A DNA stretch of 64,000 nucleotides from Bacillota bacterium. GTDB lineage: Bacteria; Bacillota; Bacilli; Paenibacillales; UBA4045. The translations under genes were made by a program, and so were the position numbers. How positions within the stretch are numbered: position 1 is the first letter of the stretch; each line of letters opens with the position of its first letter. Under the pieces are notes generated by a model that did not search any database, was not told the origin of the DNA, and worked only from the letters and a program-made list of their open reading frames with translations. This document shows positions 1 through 7,385 of the stretch, in pieces. The stretch spans positions 1 to 64,000 of the forward strand of contig JAEZQY010000048.1 in NCBI GenBank assembly GCA_023441055.1, given 5' to 3'.

Positions 1-124
1 CTTTCGTCGATACGCTTCTACGCACAGATTTCGCCATGCGCAGGTATCCTAGCTACACAGGGGCTTGGCCCCTCCTGTGACCGGACTTCCACCGGCTAGA
101 AGATGCGTGCTTAGCTGGGCACGC
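1..124 (-). mobile_element. 5' end of a group II intron (partial)
   Basis: Read on the minus strand from 124 downward, the sequence starts GCGTGCCCAGC. It forms a hairpin (119-124 with 105-110), then a multi-branch fold: CTAG arms at 96-99 and 49-52 enclose one arm containing GGTGGAAGTCCGG (81-95) and a second at 56-79. This order (GUGYG-like start, CCCRGC, GGTGGAAGTCC, GTAGC, then ATGGCGAAATCTG) resembles domain I of class B/C bacterial group II introns as I remember them. It lies about 12 nt beyond a terminator hairpin, the usual target of class C introns. The rest, including any maturase gene and domain V, would lie left of the window, so I cannot say whether it is intact. The family call is from memory of intron consensus sequences. 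Confidence 0.6.
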
Positions 125-130
125 AAGCAG

Positions 131-161
131 GAGAAAGGCGGGCCCTACATCGGCGCCCGCC
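131..161 (-). terminator. Terminator of the S1-domain protein gene
   Basis: A 7-bp GC-only stem (GGCGGGC 137-143 with GCCCGCC 155-161) lies 17 bp past the stop codon. On the minus strand it is followed by TTTCTC, a short T-run. The group II intron begins about a dozen bases further on. Confidence 0.6.
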
Positions 162-177
162 TAACTTGCACGCTTAT

Positions 178-1515
178 TTATTTGAACTTGCTCAGTTTAT
201 CTCCGAAGCGTTCACCGAGAGTAATGCTCAGACCGTCATTCGAGTAGGCTTCAGGAATTACAGTTTCCTTCGGCTCACGGCGGCGATCAGCTCGCTCTGC
301 GCGCTCAGGTTGAGGCGGAGCTTCTTCGGTTTCCTTGATGCTCAAGCTTACACGCTTCTCACCAGCGTTGATTTCAAGAATTTTCACCTGAACCGTTTGC
401 CCTTCCTTCAGCACCTCATGTGGTGTGCCGATATGACGATGAGCGATTTGGGAAATATGCACAAGTCCCTCGATACCAGGTGCGATTTCAACGAATGCAC
501 CGAAGGCTGCGAGACGCTTTACAACACCTTCTACAATCGTCCCGGCTGAGAAGTTCTTATCCACCAGCTCCCATGGACCAGGCTGCGCTTGCTTGATGCT
601 CAGGCTGATACGATCGTTCTGAGGATCGACCTTAAGCACCTTCACGGTAACGGCTTCGCCTTCCTTCACAGCATCTGCCGGCTTGTCAACATGTGACCAA
701 GCGATTTCAGACACATGCACCAATCCGTCTACCCCGCCGATATCTACGAATGCGCCGAAGTTTGTCAGACGCTCAACCTTACCTTCAATAATTTCACCAA
801 CAGTAAGCTCGGCCATCCGCTTTTCTTTGATCGCTTCAAATTCCGCGTCAAGCACATCCTTCTGAGACAGGATTACTTTATTGTTCTCCTTATCCAGCTC
901 CTTGACCTTCAAGCGAAGTGTACGGCCCTTGTAATCGCTGAAATCATCAACGAAGTGGCGCTCGACCATCGATGCGGGAATGAAGCCGCGGACGCCAACA
1001 TCCACGACCAAACCGCCCTTCACAACATCCGCTACAACACCTTCGAATACTTCACCGCTGTCGAGCAACGCTTGCAGCTGATCCCAAGCCTTAACGCTGT
1101 CAACAGCGCGCTTGGAGAGCAGCAAGGTTTCCTTCGCATCGTTAATGCTGCTTACGCGGCACTCTACTTCCTGACCCAGCGCTACTGCATCACCAGCGTT
1201 ATCGATGGAGATGGAGGACAGCTCGCGGAGCGGAATAATCCCGTCATACTTATATCCAATATCCACATAAGCCTGGTTATCCTCGATTTTAACGATCTTG
1301 CCTCGTACGGTATCACCTTTCTTCACCATGACGACATCGTTCATATCAACGGTTTCAGCCCCGTCTTCAACAGCTTCAACCGGCGTTGCAGCTTCTACAG
1401 ACTCAGCTGCTTCAACAGGCGCTGCTGCTTCTACAGCCTCAGCAGGCGTTGCGGTTTCCGCTGTATTTTCAGTTTGTTCTACCGTGCTCTCTTGTACCTT
1501 TGTTTCTTCCGACAT
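178..1515 (-). CDS. rpsA: S1-domain RNA-binding protein (RpsA/YpfD-like)
   Basis: A 445-residue protein with four S1 RNA-binding domains: about residues 70-135 (GDTVRGKIVKI), 150-220 (GEVFEGVVADV), 235-305 (GEIIEGKVERL) and 320-390 (GTIVEGVVKRL). The last two are the most canonical. It is equivalent to B. subtilis YpfD, a four-domain relative of ribosomal protein S1, thought to help mRNA engage the ribosome. The N-terminal 60 residues are an acidic, repetitive Ala/Glu/Val stretch with VEAA-type repeats, longer than I recall for YpfD. An upstream ATG exists at 1545, but GGAGG sits 8 nt before the ATG at 1515, so I start there. It follows plsC and cmk, as in Bacillus. Confidence 0.93.
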   Translation of the reverse strand: MSEETKVQESTVEQTENTAETATPAEAVEAAAPVEAAESVEAATPVEAVEDGAETVDMNDVVMVKKGDTVRGKIVKIEDNQAYVDIGYKYDGIIPLRELSSISIDNAGDAVALGQEVECRVSSINDAKETLLLSKRAVDSVKAWDQLQALLDSGEVFEGVVADVVKGGLVVDVGVRGFIPASMVERHFVDDFSDYKGRTLRLKVKELDKENNKVILSQKDVLDAEFEAIKEKRMAELTVGEIIEGKVERLTNFGAFVDIGGVDGLVHVSEIAWSHVDKPADAVKEGEAVTVKVLKVDPQNDRISLSIKQAQPGPWELVDKNFSAGTIVEGVVKRLAAFGAFVEIAPGIEGLVHISQIAHRHIGTPHEVLKEGQTVQVKILEINAGEKRVSLSIKETEEAPPQPERAERADRRREPKETVIPEAYSNDGLSITLGERFGDKLSKFK

Positions 1516-1598
1516 TTCAAATTCCTCCTCGAATCGTTGCCTCATGCATAGTTTTTAATGCCGTTTGCGAAAATCTTGTTCCATTAGTATAAAGCGAA

Positions 1599-2189
1599 TT
1601 ACTTTTTCCATTCATGGTCGGCAGTTAGCTGGCGAATCTTGCTCATCACCAGTTCCGTGGCCGCCTCCTGTGCTTCCGAAGTGCCTTGCTCTATATATTC
1701 GGTGATTGCAACAGGCTCACCATAAATGACTTTAACTTTGCTGAATGGCTTGTAGCTGGCAATAATCGCGGCGGGTATAACCGTAGCGCCTGACTTGAAT
1801 GCTAGATGCATCGCGCCGCGCTTCCCCATTCCGCTGTTGGCGCGGTTCCGGGTGCCTTCAGGGAATACGCCGATCAGCTCACCGCTTTTGAGTAAATCAA
1901 TGGCTAGCCGGATTGACTCCTTGCTGACTCCGCCACGCTTAACCGGGAATGCCCCGAGCTGATGAATCAGCCATCCGAGAACCGGAATACTGAACAGCTC
2001 AGCCTTAGCCATATAGCGAATCCGGCGCGGCATCCAGATCCCCAGAGACGGCGGATCCAGCGTACTGATGTGATTGCTGCATACGATGACTGGACCGCTG
2101 TCTGGAATATGCGCTAGTCCGATGATTTCACTTCGATACCAAGTACTATAGATGAACCTTAAGATCGCCCTGCAAAATGAATAAATCAA
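1599..2189 (-). CDS. plsC: 1-acyl-sn-glycerol-3-phosphate acyltransferase
   Basis: A 196-residue PlsC-family acyltransferase that transfers an acyl chain to lysophosphatidic acid, giving phosphatidic acid for membrane phospholipids. It has the catalytic HX4D motif (His40, Asp45, in NHISTLDPP) and the substrate-binding FPEGTR block (about 109-114). The N-terminus is hydrophobic and probably membrane-associated. The start is TTG, overlapping the cmk stop by 4 bp (TTGA), so the pair is translationally coupled. A GGGG lies about 10 nt upstream. The cmk-plsC-rpsA order is the same as in B. subtilis. Confidence 0.93.
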   Translation of the reverse strand: MIYSFCRAILRFIYSTWYRSEIIGLAHIPDSGPVIVCSNHISTLDPPSLGIWMPRRIRYMAKAELFSIPVLGWLIHQLGAFPVKRGGVSKESIRLAIDLLKSGELIGVFPEGTRNRANSGMGKRGAMHLAFKSGATVIPAAIIASYKPFSKVKVIYGEPVAITEYIEQGTSEAQEAATELVMSKIRQLTADHEWKK

Positions 2190-2878
2190 TCCGACATCGC
2201 CCCATTTATGATCGATAAACTTAGAGAAACTATATGATCCACCACCTCGTCAATGGTCATGGAGGTGCAATCCACATATACAGCATCTTGCGCCTTACGG
2301 AGCGGCGAAACCTCGCGCTGTTCATCCATTCGATCTCGTTCGGCGATGTCCTGCATTAATTGATCCAGGTCAACCGCTGTACCTGCAGCCTGCATCTCGC
2401 GATATCTGCGTTCGGCGCGTTCCTCTACTGAGGCGGTAAGGAATATTTTCAATTCTGCCTCCGGCAGCACAGCGGTACCAATATCCCGGCCATCCATCAC
2501 AATTCCCCCTGCAGCGGATAATTGTTTCTGAATGCTTGTGAGATATTGTCTAACCGACGGAATCTGCGCAACAAGCGAGACCTGTCGCGTCACTGCAGAC
2601 GTGCGTATGAAGTCGGTTACCTCTTGGCTATCGATCCATATCTGCTGCCCGCCAGACGAAGGTTTCAGCGCGAGTTTCACACGGTTCAGTGCAGACAGAA
2701 CACGCTCCGATTCAGCAGCATCAATCTTCTGATCCATCAGATGCCAGGTGATTGCCCGATACATCGCACCAGTATCTACGTACACATATCCGAGCTTATC
2801 TGCCACAATGCGAGCCACTGTGCTCTTGCCAGCACCGGCAGGTCCATCGATCGCCACTTTAATTCTGTTAGACTGCAT
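2186..2878 (-). CDS. cmk: Cytidylate kinase
   Basis: A 230-residue (d)CMP kinase that makes CDP/dCDP from CMP/dCMP with ATP, for nucleotide and phospholipid-precursor supply. The P-loop GPAGAGKST is close to the N-terminus (about 11-19), followed by the DGRDIGT motif of the CMP-binding part and the LID segment with many Arg residues (ERAERRYREM). The open frame extends 37 codons further upstream. That stretch contains an intrinsic terminator and fits no known Cmk N-terminus, so I start at the ATG at 2878, with GGAGG 12 nt upstream. Length matches the family (about 225). Confidence 0.95.
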   Translation of the reverse strand: MQSNRIKVAIDGPAGAGKSTVARIVADKLGYVYVDTGAMYRAITWHLMDQKIDAAESERVLSALNRVKLALKPSSGGQQIWIDSQEVTDFIRTSAVTRQVSLVAQIPSVRQYLTSIQKQLSAAGGIVMDGRDIGTAVLPEAELKIFLTASVEERAERRYREMQAAGTAVDLDQLMQDIAERDRMDEQREVSPLRKAQDAVYVDCTSMTIDEVVDHIVSLSLSIINGAMSD

Positions 2879-2943
2879 CCAGCGATGATCCCTCCGCTTT
2901 AGGCTCCGCGACATGACGATGTTCGCATGCCATATCATATTCA

Positions 2944-2967
2944 ATAAAAAAGCAGGCATTGCCTGCG
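2944..2967 (-). terminator. Intrinsic terminator between ypfB and cmk
   Basis: A perfect 6-bp stem GCAGGC/GCCTGC (2953-2958, 2962-2967) with a 3-nt loop is followed on the minus strand by TTTTTT (2947-2952). It would end ypfA-ypfB transcripts before cmk. A weaker hairpin at about 3003-3020 lies upstream. Confidence 0.75.
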
Positions 2968-3031
2968 ACCGAAGAAAATTATACCACAATTAAATAGGAC
3001 GTGCAAAAGGGCAGTTGTCCCTTAGGCTCTT

Positions 3032-3235
3032 TTATCTCCGTTCTGCTTGCACGCCTTCTAGCCTGTCGACCACTGTCAAGTAAGGGCGCAAGCCCGGATG
3101 ATGCAGCAACAGTTGACAGATTACGAGTAGGATCGCGAGCGTCAGCAGGCAATAACGAATATAACGTTCCACTCGATCTGAGAACAGGATGAAGTCGTCC
3201 CATAAGGAGGACTCTCGGGATCTGCCAGCAGTCAT
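3032..3235 (-). CDS. ypfB: YpfB-like small membrane protein (DUF5359)
   Basis: A 67-residue protein with one predicted transmembrane helix (about 28-45, IRYCLLTLAILLVICQLLL), an N-terminus rich in charged residues and an Arg/Glu-rich tail. Size and position between the PilZ gene ypfA and cmk match YpfB (DUF5359) of B. subtilis, whose function is unknown. The gap to ypfA is only 20 bp, so the two are probably co-transcribed. The assignment rests mainly on position and topology. Confidence 0.7.
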   Translation of the reverse strand: MTAGRSRESSLWDDFILFSDRVERYIRYCLLTLAILLVICQLLLHHPGLRPYLTVVDRLEGVQAERR

Positions 3236-3255
3236 GCAGCTATCAGCTCCAATTT

Positions 3256-3912
3256 TTATTTCTTACGGAAGTCAATTTGGCGCTCGAAGCAATACCGAAT
3301 GATCTTCTGCCGCTCATAATCTGCAATCTCAACATAACTGCACATAACTAGCTGCTTACCGGTCTCAAGCGCCTTGATCCGTACAACCTGAGCAGTGAAT
3401 GGCACATGGTCAATCGCGCCATTCTTATAGTGAACCAATAGCCAGCACTGTATGAGTTCCTTATTCTTAATTGGCACATACTGATCACAGATGAAGGAGA
3501 CTCCCCCGCCGCCTACATCCTCAGTAACAGCTGTCACTTGAAGCTTATCCTGTAATTTCACCGCAATTTCCAGGTCGGCAGGCACACGTAAGTAGCTTCT
3601 CCTCTGCACCTTGGTGATCTGTTCGGGATCAGGAGACTTGATCACCACGAGACGAATCTCCTTCTCCTCTCGGAAGCCCAACACTTCTGAATTGAAGTAA
3701 TTTTTGACCCCATCGCCAGTTAAATAATAAATGGACAGTTGATCCCCTGTGTACAGACGCTTATACTTACCCGATTTCACATTGATCGGAATCTCCATTG
3801 CAATAGATTCTGAGTTAATATCCGCAATTCTAGCTTTATGCTCCTGATTTGATTCTGCCTCGTCAAGCGAAGCGACTTGAATGAATAGGATAGCGTTAAT
3901 TTTCGGTAACAT
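3256..3912 (-). CDS. ypfA: PilZ-domain c-di-GMP receptor (YpfA/YcgR family)
   Basis: A 218-residue protein with an N-terminal YcgR-type flagellar-brake domain (about 1-95) and a C-terminal PilZ domain (about 100-210). B. subtilis YpfA (DgrA) binds c-di-GMP and slows motility. The RxxxR c-di-GMP motif is present (Arg105-Arg109 in QRRSYLR). The second motif, normally D/NxSxxG, reads DVGGGG at 132-137, so the usual Ser is Gly. The start ATG is preceded by AGGAGAAGG. It is followed by ypfB at 20 bp, and its own 5' side faces the strong terminator of ypeB. Confidence 0.9.
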   Translation of the reverse strand: MLPKINAILFIQVASLDEAESNQEHKARIADINSESIAMEIPINVKSGKYKRLYTGDQLSIYYLTGDGVKNYFNSEVLGFREEKEIRLVVIKSPDPEQITKVQRRSYLRVPADLEIAVKLQDKLQVTAVTEDVGGGGVSFICDQYVPIKNKELIQCWLLVHYKNGAIDHVPFTAQVVRIKALETGKQLVMCSYVEIADYERQKIIRYCFERQIDFRKK

Positions 3913-3978
3913 GACGCACCTTCTCCTCTGCTTCAGTTCAAGTCAGATTATATCATGCTATCCTGTCGAAACCCAGTG

Positions 3979-4010
3979 AAAAAAGAGATGGCAGCCATCT
4001 CTTTTTGTTT
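3979..4010 (-). terminator. Strong bidirectional terminator after ypeB
   Basis: An 11-bp stem (3981-3991 with 3995-4005, core AGAGATGG) has a 3-nt loop. On the minus strand it is flanked by TTTTTT, and T-runs occur on both sides. It lies immediately past the ypeB stop and isolates ypfA from upstream transcription. Confidence 0.92.
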
Positions 4011-4015
4011 TAGAA

Positions 4016-5371
4016 TCAGCTCTGCTCATAATTTGCTTCAACTGGAAGCAGATTCTCCACCTTCTCTTCCTCGCCGGTATCCGCATTTATGAATATCCGG
4101 TAATGTCCACCGTTCGCCCTGCCTGTGAACGCATAGCAGAGTACCTTCTCCTTGAAATCATTCTCGATAAAGGCTTTGCTGACGTTGGCGGTTTCGAACG
4201 AGCTGCTTAATAGCTTCGCGGCATCCTCCACACTCATCGATGGCTGTGCAAGTCCGGTCGGTCTGGGCTCGAATACATAGTCCTGTGCGCTTAACCCGAG
4301 AATTTCACCGTTATCCATAGCCACCTTGACGGTCATCTTCCGCGGATAATAGATAATATCTCCCTCCATATCCGCGAAGGTGATGATGCTTATATTATTG
4401 TATTCATCATAGTTGACCGGCACGGTCGCCGGATATTCGTGCGCGTTCAAGAACTGCTCCGCCTTCTTGCTAGCCTGGTCCGGCTTAAGCTTTTTCTCCT
4501 GAACCTCACGGGGGTGCATATACCACAGCAGATGACCGCCGTTCTGCGAGTAATCCATCTGCAGCGTGCGTCCATCAGCGGTTTCTTGTATAACACTGAC
4601 CGACGAATACTCCGTTCCGCTGCCGTTATTCGAGACGCGCATCCCGTCTGTCTGCTTGCTGCCAATCCACGCTGCCGCCTTCTTGACAATCTCCTCCTCG
4701 GAAACCGGCTCGCCTGGCAGCATGCTCATGGTTCTTTGCTGATAGAGACTTTGTACGGACGGTCCCCAATCCAGCTCCGCATAACCACCCACGCCATCAT
4801 CCACTAATTGAAACCCGCTAATGATTGAGTTATTCGTCTTCTTGGATTCAGATGCTAGTTCAAGCTCGACATCCATCCACCTCAGCTTATCTTTCATAAC
4901 CTTGGCCTGAATTGTCCGCAATTCAGACGACATCTGCTTGGATCGGTCGTACAAGGTTTGCAGTGTCTGTAGTTCTTCCTTGCTCAGCGGATTCTTGGAC
5001 AGATCACGAATCGAAGCGCGGTACGTAAAATTGGCGATCTTCGATAGAAATTCGCCTGTGCGGTTGAAGGGCAGCAGACCCAGCGGCAGCTGGCTGATCT
5101 GACCTTGCGCTTGACTCGTCATTCGCCATACCTGAATCAGCTTGCGCTTCTGGAACTGCTCCGATTCACTGTTGACAGCCATTGCTTTCCCCAGTTCCGT
5201 ATGCAGCTGATCCATATAGTAGGACAGATCATGGAAAGCTCTCTGGTATTGGTTCTCCGCCTTAATGAGAATCGCGTTCTTCTCTTGATGCTCTTGGTAT
5301 CCCCACACACCTGTTCCGATCAAAGCTACAGCTAATAGGGGGAACATGACGGCGCTTAATCTTCGATACAT
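4016..5371 (-). CDS. ypeB: Spore germination protein YpeB
   Basis: A 451-residue exported protein with an N-terminal signal/anchor helix (about 8-24), a helical middle and a C-terminal region with PepSY-type repeats (about 240-440). In Bacillus, YpeB is needed to localise and protect the cortex-lytic enzyme SleB in dormant spores and is encoded directly after sleB. Here no sleB lies next to it: the upstream neighbour is prsW. The start ATG follows AAAGGAG at 7-8 nt. An inverted repeat (5389-5422) sits just upstream of the ribosome binding site. A strong terminator follows. Confidence 0.93.
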   Translation of the reverse strand: MYRRLSAVMFPLLAVALIGTGVWGYQEHQEKNAILIKAENQYQRAFHDLSYYMDQLHTELGKAMAVNSESEQFQKRKLIQVWRMTSQAQGQISQLPLGLLPFNRTGEFLSKIANFTYRASIRDLSKNPLSKEELQTLQTLYDRSKQMSSELRTIQAKVMKDKLRWMDVELELASESKKTNNSIISGFQLVDDGVGGYAELDWGPSVQSLYQQRTMSMLPGEPVSEEEIVKKAAAWIGSKQTDGMRVSNNGSGTEYSSVSVIQETADGRTLQMDYSQNGGHLLWYMHPREVQEKKLKPDQASKKAEQFLNAHEYPATVPVNYDEYNNISIITFADMEGDIIYYPRKMTVKVAMDNGEILGLSAQDYVFEPRPTGLAQPSMSVEDAAKLLSSSFETANVSKAFIENDFKEKVLCYAFTGRANGGHYRIFINADTGEEEKVENLLPVEANYEQS

Positions 5372-5388
5372 GTTTATCTCTCCTTTAG

Positions 5389-5422
5389 TTCAACAGCTGA
5401 CCTAGCACTAGTTTCTGTTGAA
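5389..5422 (-). promoter_or_regulatory. Inverted repeat in the ypeB leader
   Basis: TTCAACAG (5389-5396) and CTGTTGAA (5415-5422) form an 8-bp stem. The loop carries a second small palindrome, CTAG-CA-CTAG (5402-5411). It ends within a few bases of the ypeB ribosome binding site, so it could act in RNA as a translation-control hairpin or in DNA as an operator. I know of no regulator with this site. Confidence 0.4.
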
Positions 5423-5460
5423 TGGGGGAGGTTTATGCATCGGACTTTCGTGTCGTCCTA

Positions 5461-5478
5461 TTATGAAATTGATTCAGT
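5461..5478 (-). repeat. Copy of the dispersed TGAATCAATTTCATAA motif
   Basis: Eighteen bases here are identical to 39123-39140, and the 16-bp core recurs at 38979-38995 with shorter versions at 8649-8691. In this copy the motif encodes the last residues and stop codon of prsW. Unlike the other sites it has no inverted partner nearby. Confidence 0.7.
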
Positions 5479-6165
5479 AATATTAACATTGTCTTGCGTG
5501 TGGGACGCGAGGACAGGCATTCGGCGCGCGCGATTCATCTTGCGTAAGCTTCTGGTCCACATCCATACCATGAAGGGAATGATCAGCCATAGCCATTGCT
5601 TGCTCGCAGTGAGCAATATATAATCATAAATGCCATGCCATACAATTGGCATGAAGAGTGCGTATGACAAGTAACGCTTCTCCGTTAACGGATGATACAT
5701 GGCCTTACCCAGGTAATAACCCATCGTTACACCGAATAACGCGTGTCCTGAAACTGGCAACAGCGCTCTGGTAATTAACACTTGCACGCTTGGTTCATAG
5801 TATAGAGAGAAGATGACATTCTCCATCGTAGCAAAACCGAGTGATATTGCAGTTGCATACACAATCGCATCATATGAATGCTTGATCGCGCCTTGTCGAT
5901 AGATGAGATAATAAACTAGGAACCACTTAACGAATTCCTCGATCCCTGCGGATACGCCGAAGGAGAACATTATCGGATTCTCGCCGAAGCCCAGGACGAA
6001 GCCGCGCTGGATAACCATAATCGGGAACACGATGAGCAGTCCGATTACGAATAGCCGCGCAACACTGCCGATTGGCTCAGTGTCATACCGGTCCTTGAGG
6101 TAGAAGTAAACGAGCAATGCCAGTCCGGGGGCTATTGCCGCTGTAAGCAGCGAGAATAAGATCAT
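5461..6165 (-). CDS. prsW: PrsW-family intramembrane metalloprotease
   Basis: A 234-residue polytopic membrane protein (about seven helices) of MEROPS family M82. B. subtilis PrsW makes the site-1 cut in the anti-sigma factor RsiW, activating sigma-W during envelope stress. The family's EExxK motif is at Glu76-Glu77-Lys80 (GIEEFVKW). Further conserved elements are MENVIFS and the His residues in HALFG and WHGIYDY. The last residues and stop lie inside a dispersed repeat copy. Upstream is mecA (18 bp); downstream is ypeB, where Bacillus has sleB. Confidence 0.93.
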   Translation of the reverse strand: MILFSLLTAAIAPGLALLVYFYLKDRYDTEPIGSVARLFVIGLLIVFPIMVIQRGFVLGFGENPIMFSFGVSAGIEEFVKWFLVYYLIYRQGAIKHSYDAIVYATAISLGFATMENVIFSLYYEPSVQVLITRALLPVSGHALFGVTMGYYLGKAMYHPLTEKRYLSYALFMPIVWHGIYDYILLTASKQWLWLIIPFMVWMWTRSLRKMNRARRMPVLASHTQDNVNITESIS

Positions 6166-6183
6166 CCCTTCCCGGCTCCTCTC

Positions 6184-6792
6184 TTAATGAAAATGACGTT
6201 CAAGTGTTGCAATCGCGTCTTCCGCGATAATGGTCTTCCCATACTCGGCTAGAACAGTCGACGTAACGGATGTAGCTTCTCCAAATTCAGACAGCACGGA
6301 TATAAGAGTCTGGTAGTCAGCATCAGACAGTTCAACCGGCTCAAGCTGCAGAATCCATTGCTCACGATAAGCGAACAAAGCCCCGCCCTCCGTTACAAAT
6401 CTGCCAGCAAGCTTAGCCGCTTGAATGACATGTTCGAAATCCGTGAATGCATACGATATTAAATCGCTCTGCTCGAGCGTAACTTCCATCTCATAAACTT
6501 CTTCTTCCACATCATAGCCGGAATCTTCCATACCGTTGAATGAAGGCTGCTTCTTCCCGCGCGTAACGATGATGACCATCCCCTGTGCAGGCAGCGCAAA
6601 CACTTCAACAGCAAGCGGCCCATTCGCATCGAAGCCGAGCTCCGAGTAGGCCTGCTCCATCATATCGCTGAACAGCTCATGCACCTTCGGGATCTCACGC
6701 CAGATGTCGTCCTTCTGAATACCGCGATCTACTAGGTCATCATATGTTAGGAAAATCCTAATCTTATCTGGGCTTAATCGTTCAATCTTCAT
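6184..6792 (-). CDS. mecA: Adaptor protein MecA
   Basis: A 202-residue member of the MecA/YpbH family, which delivers substrates such as ComK to the ClpCP protease and promotes ClpC assembly. The N-terminal substrate-binding part (about 1-75, MKIERLSPDKIRIFLTYDD, then a GPLAVEVFAL segment) and the C-terminal ClpC-binding domain (about 105-200) are both present, joined by an acidic linker (DSGYDVEEEVYEME). The frame is open 26 codons further upstream, but GGAGG lies 8 nt before the ATG at 6792. Confidence 0.92.
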   Translation of the reverse strand: MKIERLSPDKIRIFLTYDDLVDRGIQKDDIWREIPKVHELFSDMMEQAYSELGFDANGPLAVEVFALPAQGMVIIVTRGKKQPSFNGMEDSGYDVEEEVYEMEVTLEQSDLISYAFTDFEHVIQAAKLAGRFVTEGGALFAYREQWILQLEPVELSDADYQTLISVLSEFGEATSVTSTVLAEYGKTIIAEDAIATLERHFH

Positions 6793-6914
6793 GACAGGAT
6801 CCTCCCTTGGAAGCCGAATATAATAATTTATGATCGCATTTGTATGGCGTGAATGACATCCGCCATACATACTCTAATGTTACCATTATGCCGCCGGCAA
6901 TGAAACACCAAAAA

Positions 6915-6949
6915 TGAATAAAAACCATCCTTCCCGAAGGAAAGATGGT
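6915..6949 (-). terminator. Terminator with UUCG tetraloop after the YtxH-like gene
   Basis: On the minus strand an 11-bp stem (ACCATCTTTCC with GGAAGGATGGT, one G-U pair; 6924-6949) is capped by TTCG, giving the very stable C(UUCG)G tetraloop, then TTTTTATT. The rest of 6793-7011 holds no gene that I can see. Confidence 0.88.
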
Positions 6950-7011
6950 GTTGGTCACGTTTGGTACTTGCTGGACGAATCGCATAGGACTTAAATTTGC
7001 ATAATAATCCT

Positions 7012-7236
7012 CTAATGATGGGTGGCTTTTTCCGCTTCTTCCTTACTCTGAGCAGGAATGAATATATTTCGGCCATCCCACATATTCTTCGCTGACTGAG
7101 CGACATCGCCTGCCTTATCTATAACCTGATTCCAATTCACATCAGAAAGCTTCTTCGGCATCCTGCCGCCTTTAGACCAATATGTTGCTGCTGCCGCACC
7201 TACTATTCCGCCGATTATGAAGCCGCTAATTCGCAT
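7012..7236 (-). CDS. YtxH-like small membrane-anchored protein
   Basis: A 74-residue protein with an N-terminal Gly/Ala-rich hydrophobic segment (FIIGGIVGAAAATYWSKG, about 6-23) followed by a polar, probably helical tail. This matches the layout of YtxH-domain proteins, a loosely defined family often linked to general stress and of unknown biochemical function. GAGGAGG lies 8 nt before the ATG. The gene has its own terminator and is divergent from the deacetylase gene. Confidence 0.65.
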   Translation of the reverse strand: MRISGFIIGGIVGAAAATYWSKGGRMPKKLSDVNWNQVIDKAGDVAQSAKNMWDGRNIFIPAQSKEEAEKATHH

Positions 7237-7385
7237 GGCGCATACCTCCTCATGGCATTTGAGATGTCATTCGTTCATCGTTGATAGTGTAACCCTTCAC
7301 TCAGACATTCATGCAAGAAATGTGTTATTATACATATGCCGCTCGATCGGCGAATCAACCCACAATATACGAGAGAGATGATGAC

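Noticed and set aside
1..130. Cobalamin riboswitch suggested by GGTGGAAGTCCGG and AGGATACCTGC on the minus strand
   Set aside because: The CCACTG and GGGAAGG blocks and the expected arm order are missing, and the gene side would be wrong. The group II intron pattern explains more of the sequence.
715..1551. 278-codon plus-strand open frame
   Set aside because: It is antisense to the S1-domain gene, whose four S1 domains are unmistakable. No ribosome binding site or plausible protein features.
5372..5460. Remnant of sleB before ypeB
   Set aside because: The 89-bp stretch contains a palindrome but no reading frame resembling SleB on either strand.
6828..7106. 92-codon minus-strand frame overlapping the YtxH-like gene
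   Set aside because: It lacks a ribosome binding site, runs through a strong terminator and lies out of frame with the better-supported YtxH-like gene.
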